In this document: one piece after another, positions 29,301 through 37,259 of the stretch
Position numbering within the stretch: position 1 is the stretch's first letter
Layout: every line of letters starts with the position of its first letter
Source of the DNA: JBGNFV01 sp049645705
GTDB lineage: Bacteria; Bacteroidota; Bacteroidia; Cytophagales; Cyclobacteriaceae
Length of the DNA: 64,000 nt
Direction: 5' to 3'
Assembly (NCBI GenBank): GCA_049645705.1
Contig: JBARUK010000064.1
Coordinates: 120,887 to 184,886 of the forward strand
Made by a program: the position numbers and the translations under genes
Notes under the pieces: model-generated
The model's database searches: none
Seen by the model: the letters and a program-made list of their open reading frames with translations, nothing else
Told to the model about the DNA's origin: nothing

Positions 29301-32300
29301 CGTTTCAGGTAATATATACACGGGACGCCCATCCTCTTTTTTATGGAAGAGGCCAGCTGTTTCCATTTGCTGATTATGGATCGTATGGCGGTATTCCTGT
29401 AACTTTTCTTCTTCCTGATCATCCAGAATTTTAAAGTCGCAAACAGGTAAGCCCGGGTACTTTGTAGCTGTTTCCAAAAACAATTCGAAATGCTCTTTAA
29501 GCCTCTGAATAGTATCTGTTTCGTAAAGGTCGGTATTGTATTCGATCCTTAGCTGCAAACCGTCTTCAGTCTCAGCGAAGAACCAGGTCAGGTCAAATTT
29601 ACTGCCTTCTTTCTCCAGGTTCAGTGAGGTAATAGGTATTTCGACGTCACTATCGTTATTTTCCAATTGAAGGTCTCCGGTATTTTGCAGTACCAGCATA
29701 ATATCAAAGAGAGGGCTTCTGGAAATGTCTCTTTGCAACTTCAATTCATCCACCAATTGATCAAAAGGATATAATTGGTTTTCAAATGCTTTTTTATCCT
29801 GACTGGCTGTCTTTTTTAGAAGCTCATCAAAAGTATCATTTTCATCAAAAGTAGTTCTGATAGCAAGGGTATTTACGTAGAATCCTATCTGCTTCTCAAG
29901 CCCTAAGCCATCACGCCCTGCTACTGGTACGCCAATTATAGTATCGGAATGGTGAGTATACTGCTGTATCAGACCATTTAATACTGCATGCAAGCCCATG
30001 AAAAGCGTAGTGCCATTCTTTTGGCATGAGGCTTTCAGGGCCTGAAGTAATTGCGTATTTAATAAATAGTCCTCTTTAGAACCATTATATGTCTTGACTG
30101 AAGGGCGAGCCTTTTGAATACCCAAATCAATACGATACCACCCATCGCGGAATTGCTGCTGCCAGTAATTACCCCGCTCTTGCATTTGCCCCGATTGTAT
30201 TTGCTCACGGAACCATACTGCGTAATCAGTATACTGAAAAGGTAACGGCTCCAGATCGATTGCTGCGCCTTCTTTTATTGAATGGTAGGATTTTGTTACC
30301 TCAGCAAAGAAGACGTTCATTGACCAGCCATCACTGATAATATGATGCATGACGTAGCTGAACACATAGGCATTTTCTTTCCATTTGATCAACCTGATGC
30401 TTAGCAAAGGGGAGGAGCTTAGGTCGAACTTATGATTGGCTATCTTGTCTATATGACTTGTAAGGTCAGCCTCAGAAAGATTCAACGTGCTTAAGTCTTC
30501 AAAGCTAAAGCATTCAGGTAGGCCGGCGGGGTCATTCACTTTTTGAACAACCTCTTCATCTTCATTTCGAACAAAATAAGTTCTAAGGCTACTATGTCTC
30601 TGAACCAAGCCATTTATGGCTTGGTTCATTGTATCAGGGTCTACTTTTTGGTTTATAACAAAGGCGTGGGAAATATTATAAGTAGTACTTCCTTCTTCCA
30701 TCTGCTGTAGCACCCAGAGTCTTTTTTGAGCGGGTGATAATGGATAATGCTCCCGCTTCTCTACTGCAGATATCATCTGCTGAGACTCTGTATTGGCACT
30801 GCTTATAACAGAGGCCATTTCCTCTAGAATAGAATGAGCAAAAATATCGCTCAATTTCAGACTGACTTCAAGCCGCTCCCTTATACGCGATACGAGTTGT
30901 GTAGCTTTTAAGCTGTGCCCTCCTATCTCGAAAAAATTGTCCTTGAGACTAATCTTTTCCCTGCCTAAAACTTCTTCCCATATAGAAGCAAGTTTTATTT
31001 CTGTATCTGTTACGGGAGCTGTAAACTCAGTTTCATTTTCCTGTACAATGGTGTTGGGGTCAGGAAGTCTTTTGGTATCAACCTTACCATTAGAAGTCAG
31101 CGGTATTTCGTCAACAGGCACAAAGTAGGAGGGTACCATATAGCCAGGGACCATCTCCTGAATAAATATCCGCAGGTTTTTTGCCTTAAGGTTACTAGTG
31201 GTTGTATAGTAAGCTATAAGATATGCCTGGCCGAGATCGTCTTTTTTTGTAACAACTACCGCATGATTTACCTCTGCATGTTTCAAAAGATTAGATTCCA
31301 GCTCTCCAAGCTCGATACGGTGGCCTCGTATTTTAACCTGGTTGTCTATTCGTCCCACATATTCCAGGTCACCATTGCTAAGGATTCTTGCCAGGTCACC
31401 TGACCGGTATACCGTCCTGTCTTTTATAAGATCAATCTCTGTAAATCGATCTGAGGTAAGCTCCGGCCTGTTAAGATAGCCCTTCGCAACTCCTTCTCCA
31501 TATATATACAATTCACCTGATACTCCTCTTGGAGCAAGGCTTCCATTACTATCAAGAATCAGGCAGCCAAGGGTTGGGATAGGACGGCCTATACTGCTAA
31601 TATTATGATCAATTTCGTGTTGTGTGATCTGCTTATAAGTAACATGGACGGTGGTTTCTGTAATACCATACATGTTAATAAGGCTTATATCCGGGTAGCT
31701 TATATGCCAATCTTTTAGTTTTGTAGGAGCGAGTGCTTCTCCACCAAAAACCACCATTCGAAGCTGTGAAAGCCTGTTGTTTTGATTAGCATCTACTTCT
31801 GCCAGGCGGTAGAAGGCTGAAGGGGTTTGGTTTAGGATAGTAACCTTTTCCTCCATGAGTAACTTGTGGAAACCTTCGGTATCTTTAGCTACCATGCCTG
31901 GCACTACGACTACTTTCCCTCCATACAGGAGGGCGCCGTACATTTCCCATACTGAGAAGTCGAAACAGTAGGAGTGGAAAAGTGTCCATACATCCTGCTG
32001 GTCAAAATCGAACAGGGATTCTTTATTAAATAGCAATCGGACTACATTCCGGTGGCATACCTTTACACCCTTGGGCTTACCAGTGGTACCCGAAGTGTAA
32101 ATAATGTAAGCCAGCGCTTCTGAATTAATGGCAACCTGAGGCTCTTCTGGTGAGATCTCATCAGCTTTTGCCATAAAATCATCGAGAAAGTTTTCGGTAA
32201 TCTCTGCTTTACTGTTCGAATCCTCTAAAATGAACTGAATACGCTCATCGGGGTAGGAGGGATCAACTGGTATATAGCAGGCTCCAGCTTTGAGGATACC

Positions 32301-33902
32301 TAGCAGTACACCAATCATTTCCGAAGAACGAGGTAGGGTAACGGTTACTAAGTCACCTTCAGTTACAGAGCTTTCCTCTATAAGGTAGTTCGCGAACCGG
32401 TTTGCAAACTCCTGAAGTTCTCCATACGTGTAGTCTTGACCTAAATAAGATACAGCAACACGATCAGAATATTTATCCGCCACCGTATCGAAAAGGCTAA
32501 CAATATTTTCATTGAGGGGAAAGTCCACATCAGCATAATCCATCTGCGTAATAATGGAATCAGACTGCTCTTTAGATAGTATTGTTAGTGAAGAAAGAGG
32601 AACTTCCAATTGTCGGTCTATCACTCCCAGCAGGTGACATAGGTTCTCGCAGAAATAATCTATACTACTCTGGTCATAATAGAGCTCATTATAGGTGAAG
32701 TATCCCGTGTAGCCTTCCTTGCCTTTGCTTATGAGTAAGTTATAATCGTATTTACCTAGCCCCAAGTTAGTCTCTACTTTATTCCAGGTAGCTGTATCTG
32801 TACTAATAGCTTCCTCCGTTTCTTCGTAATGGAAAAGAATATCAAAGAAAGCCGTACGGCTCATATCCTTTGCCGGGTTCAGCAACGTGCTCAATTGCTC
32901 AAAAGGCATGTCCTGATGGTCGATGGCTTCACCAAACAGGTTTTTTGTCTTGTTTGCGAAGGACTTGAATGTATCGTATTCCTGTATAAAATTTCTGATT
33001 ACCAATAGGTTATCAGCAGGCCCCACTGAACCAGGTACTTGGGCAGCATGATTATTGCCGAATGTACCCGTTACTATTTCACTTAAGCCGGAGTATCGGT
33101 ATAATAATACCTGATAAGCAGTGTAGAAAAGAATTTTTTCCGATACGCCCAAAGCTTTAGCCAATCCTTGTAATCTTTCAGCAACTTCTTGCTTTAAGGT
33201 AAAGGTAGTGGTAGCTGCCTTGTAAATATGCACATGATCCCTGACCCTGTCCGTAGGTATTTCAAGAGCCTGGACGGGCGCCTTTAGTTTGTGCTTCCAA
33301 TACAGTAATAAGCTTTCCTGAACATCTTCCGGCAGATCTTTCTGCCAATATGAGTAATCTATATACTGTAACTCCAGGTCTGCTAACGTTGGCTTATGCT
33401 CTCCTGAAGCAGATTTGTATATCTGGCCGAACTCATTAAATAGAACCTTAAGTGATTCCCTGTCAGCAACCATATGGTGGAATGTCCAGATTACATAATG
33501 ATCCTCTTCGTCCGTGAATAATGTTATTCTATGAAGCGGTCCTTCATCGAGTTCAAAAGGTTCATTAATGACTTGCCGGATTGAGTCCAGAATACTCTCA
33601 TTTTCTCCCAGAGTAGGGTATGGAAGTATTTGGACGGGTACAGGAAGGTTTTCATGAACTAATAATTGCGGCCGGTCATTCTCCTGCCCCAGCGTACAGC
33701 GCAAAATTTCATGCCTCTCCAGGAGTAGAATGATAGACTTACGGAGGGACTCTACGGACAGGCTTCCCTGGATATTGATGACAAGCGGAAGGTTATGATA
33801 CACCGGACCTCCTTCATAAAGGTTATTCTTCTCGAATGTATCGATAAACCAAAATCGCTCTTGTATATATGATAAGGAAGCTTTGTCCAGTATATTACTC
33901 AT
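26322..33902 (-). CDS. Non-ribosomal peptide synthetase NRPS-D: C-A(Thr)-T-C-T-E-C
   Basis: 2526 residues. Domains: divergent C1 (HHMVADR near 144, with GTFGNN and GPADNLLVIR where other C domains have IGTPVANR and GxFVNTLPLR), A (TSGTTGKPKG near 607), T1 (GGHSL near 992), C2 (HHIISDG near 1187), T2 (GGDSI near 1564), E (HHLVVDG near 1744, FNYLGQF) and C3 (HHIIMDG near 2209, opening YGLSPLQQSFFFH, the form that follows E domains). The A code DFWNVGMVHK differs by one conservative change from the Thr code DFWNIGMVHK. The second module has no A domain between C2 and T2, so its carrier must be loaded by an A domain elsewhere. That residue should be epimerised to D. The C-terminal tail is basic (RKSFRKSGRKNR). 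Confidence 0.93.
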   Translation of the reverse strand: MSNILDKASLSYIQERFWFIDTFEKNNLYEGGPVYHNLPLVINIQGSLSVESLRKSIILLLERHEILRCTLGQENDRPQLLVHENLPVPVQILPYPTLGENESILDSIRQVINEPFELDEGPLHRITLFTDEEDHYVIWTFHHMVADRESLKVLFNEFGQIYKSASGEHKPTLADLELQYIDYSYWQKDLPEDVQESLLLYWKHKLKAPVQALEIPTDRVRDHVHIYKAATTTFTLKQEVAERLQGLAKALGVSEKILFYTAYQVLLYRYSGLSEIVTGTFGNNHAAQVPGSVGPADNLLVIRNFIQEYDTFKSFANKTKNLFGEAIDHQDMPFEQLSTLLNPAKDMSRTAFFDILFHYEETEEAISTDTATWNKVETNLGLGKYDYNLLISKGKEGYTGYFTYNELYYDQSSIDYFCENLCHLLGVIDRQLEVPLSSLTILSKEQSDSIITQMDYADVDFPLNENIVSLFDTVADKYSDRVAVSYLGQDYTYGELQEFANRFANYLIEESSVTEGDLVTVTLPRSSEMIGVLLGILKAGACYIPVDPSYPDERIQFILEDSNSKAEITENFLDDFMAKADEISPEEPQVAINSEALAYIIYTSGTTGKPKGVKVCHRNVVRLLFNKESLFDFDQQDVWTLFHSYCFDFSVWEMYGALLYGGKVVVVPGMVAKDTEGFHKLLMEEKVTILNQTPSAFYRLAEVDANQNNRLSQLRMVVFGGEALAPTKLKDWHISYPDISLINMYGITETTVHVTYKQITQHEIDHNISSIGRPIPTLGCLILDSNGSLAPRGVSGELYIYGEGVAKGYLNRPELTSDRFTEIDLIKDRTVYRSGDLARILSNGDLEYVGRIDNQVKIRGHRIELGELESNLLKHAEVNHAVVVTKKDDLGQAYLIAYYTTTSNLKAKNLRIFIQEMVPGYMVPSYFVPVDEIPLTSNGKVDTKRLPDPNTIVQENETEFTAPVTDTEIKLASIWEEVLGREKISLKDNFFEIGGHSLKATQLVSRIRERLEVSLKLSDIFAHSILEEMASVISSANTESQQMISAVEKREHYPLSPAQKRLWVLQQMEEGSTTYNISHAFVINQKVDPDTMNQAINGLVQRHSSLRTYFVRNEDEEVVQKVNDPAGLPECFSFEDLSTLNLSEADLTSHIDKIANHKFDLSSSPLLSIRLIKWKENAYVFSYVMHHIISDGWSMNVFFAEVTKSYHSIKEGAAIDLEPLPFQYTDYAVWFREQIQSGQMQERGNYWQQQFRDGWYRIDLGIQKARPSVKTYNGSKEDYLLNTQLLQALKASCQKNGTTLFMGLHAVLNGLIQQYTHHSDTIIGVPVAGRDGLGLEKQIGFYVNTLAIRTTFDENDTFDELLKKTASQDKKAFENQLYPFDQLVDELKLQRDISRSPLFDIMLVLQNTGDLQLENNDSDVEIPITSLNLEKEGSKFDLTWFFAETEDGLQLRIEYNTDLYETDTIQRLKEHFELFLETATKYPGLPVCDFKILDDQEEEKLQEYRHTIHNQQMETAGLFHKKEDGRPVYILPETQGEIKLAALWAQLLDIPEAGLSDDFFALGGDSIKAIQLVSLLKKHDYSLSVPMVMRHSRLKEMASQLTKGHTQLEEKKVIGNVPLSPVQHYFFDKIQQETHHYNQSVILTSENFDLEKLEETLAILYEAHDMLRAVYSLDSGKWTQSVHEFSDVSLAVQDLQCLTFKGNEDELEKLASQYQSEFSLKEGPLFRGVLFQLHDQDRLLLFAHHLVVDGVSWRIILEDFTDVYTALQGGEQIPDLTRTHSYKRWSETLAEMLSTKRLNESISFWKVDNNPLTSLPGKKDIAKNREEDVLVCQGHILAEQITGIQQAANKFIGADLQDLLLAALNMSIQEKTGSHEVGIMMESHGRDAVKHLDLSRTVGWFTAIYPVVLPATDHADLLVYLMNIKETLRKFQRSGSHYGIAKYLKEITMPEEPSMCFNYLGQFDSNTREQKDLSVSTEAKGHERASIQDRLFSIDFTAAMVDKNLQISIKYNGTEYSNDLITDILEGWRSNIQKIGSELKEAGEAFLTPSDLRTSGLSMPDMISLQQKYKLENIYGLSPLQQSFFFHHIRFPETSSYFEQMRYRLNGDICADTFPEAVSTLTDRHPVMRSIFRDDLALQPVQAVIADSQPVYHYRDITSLSRTEQESFLEKFALDDRQKGFKLTEELPIRFHLFQLSADEFEFILSYHHIIMDGWCMPVIMNDFQEMYTALKSGKQPSLPALEPYENYIYWLEDYPAGNGKDYWKKLLQGYQFKTGIGISQTEQAFDDSSRELQHEEIRLEGETFQHLESLIRDSRTTLNEVIQALWGIYLGQANNRYDVVFGTVVSGRPSELQGVERMVGLFINTLPIRIRFEGNETVAGLIGALREQAIDGMPYHYTQLADIQKLHPHGQLFDHIMVFRNYPMDSENESPWELTGIKAYEPNSFDFTIHVLPEPELLKIRFVYHPEKYSSKDVSRIKYIFEEMLKAFAHNPEHLISEQLDKVEEIRKSFRKSGRKNRLSMLKTS

Positions 33903-33928
33903 AATGATTAATCCTCTTGGGTCTCTGC

Positions 33929-36900
33929 TTATTGATTTACTCTTACTCTTCTGGCTTTTATTGCAGGTGCAGCCATTTTTTCCTGGAGTATAGACTTTAA
34001 TGAATCGTTAGGTCCATCATTCATCTTTGAAAGGAGGCTTACATACCTCATAGTGAGTCGTTCTATGGTGCTTTTTTTAAACAATGCAGTATTGTACTCA
34101 ATGAAAGGTTTTGCATCTGCATCAAGATCATCATAGACATACAGCGTCATATCAAATTTGCTGGTAGTATGATCACTATCCCAATCAGTAATCTGCAGTC
34201 CGGCCGAAGACGGAATGGTATCTTCAGACCCAGTCGTCAGCATATTCATAGCTACATCGAAAATAGGGGTACGATTTCTCTCTATTTGCTGATGATAACG
34301 GCTTACCAACTCCTGAAAGGGAAATAATTGATGTTTGTACCCTTCTTGCAGATTATTATGCACAGCCTTGATAAACATCGTTAGTGTTTGATCGCTATCA
34401 ACCTTGTTCTTTATAGCTATCGTATTTACAAAAACACCTAATTGATCCTCAAGTCCGGGTTGGTTTCTTGTAGCTACAGGTACGCCAATGATTATGTCTT
34501 TATCTGCAGAGTATTTAAACAGAAGAAGATACAAAGCACTCATCATATAAGTGAAGTTACTTACACCTATCCTAACAGCTTCTTTTTGTATAGCGGACGC
34601 TAAATCAGGCTTGATCTCAAACTCAAACCTAGAGCCTTCCATGTTTCTTACGTCTGGTCTGGGATAGTCAGTATGCAGATTGAGTTTGGGAAGCCTCATT
34701 CCCAGGTGGCTGGTCCAGTAATTTTTTAAAGGCTTTACTGTTTCAGGGTCTAGCTGCTGGCGTTCCCAAACGGCATAATCTCTGAACTGGAAGGGAAGCG
34801 CCAGCCGGTTATTAACATCTTTATCACTCTGTAATGACACATATGTTTCAAATAATTTAGACGCCATAAGCCTGGCGGACCAACTATCACCAATTAAATG
34901 ATGGATGTTAACTGCCATGACAAAGTCCTCGGCCGACAATTGGATGAGGTAAATGCGTACTTGGCCAGGGGTACTCAGGTCGAATACATGCGAGAGGCAC
35001 TCGTCTACTTTTTTTGATAGCGTTGATTCCTGGCCTCCCTCTAATTGTAAATCTATATACCTTACGGAGGTAATGCTATCTACAGGATGAATCTTCTGAC
35101 GAATATCTCCATCTATTTCGTTAAAAGATGTGCGTAGTATTTCATATCTGCTCGTCAGTTGCCTGAAAGCCTCAATAAACAGGTCTGGTTGCATCAGTCC
35201 TTTTATTTTGTAGGCTTTAGGCATATTGTAGGCCCGGTTAGAGTCAGGAGACTGGCAAGCCATGTAAATCTGCTGCTGGGAGTAGGAAACAGGGTAGTTT
35301 TCCTCATCAGGTACTTTAACAATACCGCTCGTCTTCTTGATAGAAGTACCTTTAAGTTCGTCAAGGTAAAGGGCAAAATCTTTTAATACCGGCTTCTTAA
35401 ATAGCTGTTGTATACCTGCTATCCCCAGAGTCACTTTCATTTTCTGAGTGATGATTGCTCCAACCTGAAGCGCCTTTAAGCTGTTGCCTCCTACCTGAAG
35501 GAAACTGTCTTCAGGTCCAATATTATCTATTTTGAAAAAATCTTCCCATATCCTTTTTAACGCTTTTTCAGTTTCGGTCAGCGAATCGGCCTCGACAGAT
35601 TTACCAGATGGCTTATGCAACTTCAAAGGATCTGGCAGCTGGGTTTTATCTAATTTGCCATGCTGATTTCTCGGAAATCCATCCAGTTTGATAAAGTAAC
35701 CCGGAACCTCATACTTGTTCAACTTCTCTTCGGCAAACTGGCGAATAGTTTTTTCAGATATGTTTTTACCTGTAAAATAACAAACCAGATGATTATCACC
35801 CTCTTTTGTATTGTGTAGAATACATACTACTTCGTCTACTGATTTATTACGAAGTAGTGATGAGCTGATTCCGGATAAATTCAGGCGAATGCCATTCAAT
35901 TTTACCTGCTTATCTTTCCTACCTATCAGTTTGATGGCCCCATCATTCAGATAAATGCCTTCGTCACCTGTTTTATAGACTATATCATTTTTATTACCTG
36001 TAAGTGGATTGATAACAAAAATATCAGCAGTTGTTTCAGGATCATTGTAATATCCTTTGGATAGGAAAGGCGTTTTGATATATACCTCTCCTGCCTCGTT
36101 TGGACTACAAAGCTGCAGATTCTCATTTAGAATTATAATTGCAGTATTCCCTATTGGCTTGCCAACACTAAGTGACTCTTCAAGTTGGTTATCATCTATT
36201 TTGGGTACTCTATGAAACGTTTTTAGTATGGTGCTTTCAGTAGTTCCATATAGATTGATAATTTCAGCCCCTTTTCCGGCTAACTTCTGCCAGCGGTAAA
36301 CATCTTTTCTATATAATACTTCCCCGGCCAGCAAAATTTGCTGGACCTCCGGAAGAGCATTTTCTTGTATTTCTTCATTTGCTTCCATTTCCTGCATCAA
36401 TGCACGGAATATGGAAGGCACAGTAGCAAATATTTGAACTTGCTCGTCTTTCAGCCATTGGTACAGGTGATACATATTGGCCATGACATCCTCTGAAGGA
36501 ATACATAAGACTCCACCTGTAAGAAGAGTAGGTAAAATATCTTTTAGTGAAGCATCGAATGTAGTAGCAGCCAGTTGACCCACCCTTTTATTAACTTCGT
36601 AGCACAGTTCATTTGCCTGCCAATTGATGAAGTGACTAAGGCTAACTAATTTGCCTTCGACTATTTTAGGCTGGCCGGTAGATCCTGATGTGAAGTACAG
36701 GTAGCTTGTATCCTGGGGGTCTGAAGGCGGGAAGGTACTTTCTGCTGATTCGGAAGAAGGTACAGATGAAATATAAGAACTATCTGCCCATTTATATATA
36801 GATAGCTGTTGAACATCCGGGCAGGGAACAATAAGCTGGCGGACGGGCTGTTGGTACGTTGCCATAAGCTCAGTAAGAAATTCAAGATTATCTTCCGAAG

Positions 36901-37216
36901 CGATAACAGTTTCTGGTTTGATTTCCTGAAATATTCTTTTCCAGGATGACTCCCCAAGATTTTGGCTAACAGGTAAAAACACCTTTCCTGTCTTCAATAC
37001 AGACAGTAAAGAGGCGACCATAGCAAATCCCCTGGGCAGTAAAACCATTACTGCGCCACCTTTATTACTATTGTCAGATAATATATATTTCCCTAAAAGC
37101 TTAACAGCTTCCTTTAGTTGCAGGTATGTATAAGAGCCGGAGGAGTCTTTGACTGCAATGTTATCAGCAAACTGCTCACAACTCTGTTCTATACGAGCAT
37201 GTATAATCTTTTTCAT
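33929..37216 (-). CDS. Non-ribosomal peptide synthetase NRPS-C: A-T-C
   Basis: 1095 residues, the smallest NRPS here. A (TSGSTGQPK near 175), T (GGNSL near 577) and C (HHLIGDS near 774, with Ser for the usual last Gly). It starts directly with the A domain, so the C domain ending NRPS-B must join its residue. The hand-read code DAKALALILK matches none I know. The A domain shares subtype features with A1 of NRPS-F: FDASLKDI, KLNG in place of KIRG, YGTTE in place of YGPTE, and no Gly after TSGSTGxPK. The tail is basic (KARRVRVNQ). The downstream protein (NRPS-D) begins with its own C domain, which gives an unusual C|C junction. Confidence 0.92.
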   Translation of the reverse strand: MKKIIHARIEQSCEQFADNIAVKDSSGSYTYLQLKEAVKLLGKYILSDNSNKGGAVMVLLPRGFAMVASLLSVLKTGKVFLPVSQNLGESSWKRIFQEIKPETVIASEDNLEFLTELMATYQQPVRQLIVPCPDVQQLSIYKWADSSYISSVPSSESAESTFPPSDPQDTSYLYFTSGSTGQPKIVEGKLVSLSHFINWQANELCYEVNKRVGQLAATTFDASLKDILPTLLTGGVLCIPSEDVMANMYHLYQWLKDEQVQIFATVPSIFRALMQEMEANEEIQENALPEVQQILLAGEVLYRKDVYRWQKLAGKGAEIINLYGTTESTILKTFHRVPKIDDNQLEESLSVGKPIGNTAIIILNENLQLCSPNEAGEVYIKTPFLSKGYYNDPETTADIFVINPLTGNKNDIVYKTGDEGIYLNDGAIKLIGRKDKQVKLNGIRLNLSGISSSLLRNKSVDEVVCILHNTKEGDNHLVCYFTGKNISEKTIRQFAEEKLNKYEVPGYFIKLDGFPRNQHGKLDKTQLPDPLKLHKPSGKSVEADSLTETEKALKRIWEDFFKIDNIGPEDSFLQVGGNSLKALQVGAIITQKMKVTLGIAGIQQLFKKPVLKDFALYLDELKGTSIKKTSGIVKVPDEENYPVSYSQQQIYMACQSPDSNRAYNMPKAYKIKGLMQPDLFIEAFRQLTSRYEILRTSFNEIDGDIRQKIHPVDSITSVRYIDLQLEGGQESTLSKKVDECLSHVFDLSTPGQVRIYLIQLSAEDFVMAVNIHHLIGDSWSARLMASKLFETYVSLQSDKDVNNRLALPFQFRDYAVWERQQLDPETVKPLKNYWTSHLGMRLPKLNLHTDYPRPDVRNMEGSRFEFEIKPDLASAIQKEAVRIGVSNFTYMMSALYLLLFKYSADKDIIIGVPVATRNQPGLEDQLGVFVNTIAIKNKVDSDQTLTMFIKAVHNNLQEGYKHQLFPFQELVSRYHQQIERNRTPIFDVAMNMLTTGSEDTIPSSAGLQITDWDSDHTTSKFDMTLYVYDDLDADAKPFIEYNTALFKKSTIERLTMRYVSLLSKMNDGPNDSLKSILQEKMAAPAIKARRVRVNQ

Positions 37217-37259
37217 ATAATTCTTTCGTCCTGTCTTTTCTATATCAATTAAGGTTCAG

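Noticed and set aside
30937..31128. Small plus-strand open frames inside the NRPS genes (such as this one)
   Set aside because: All lie opposite well-supported minus-strand domains and show no domain similarity of their own.
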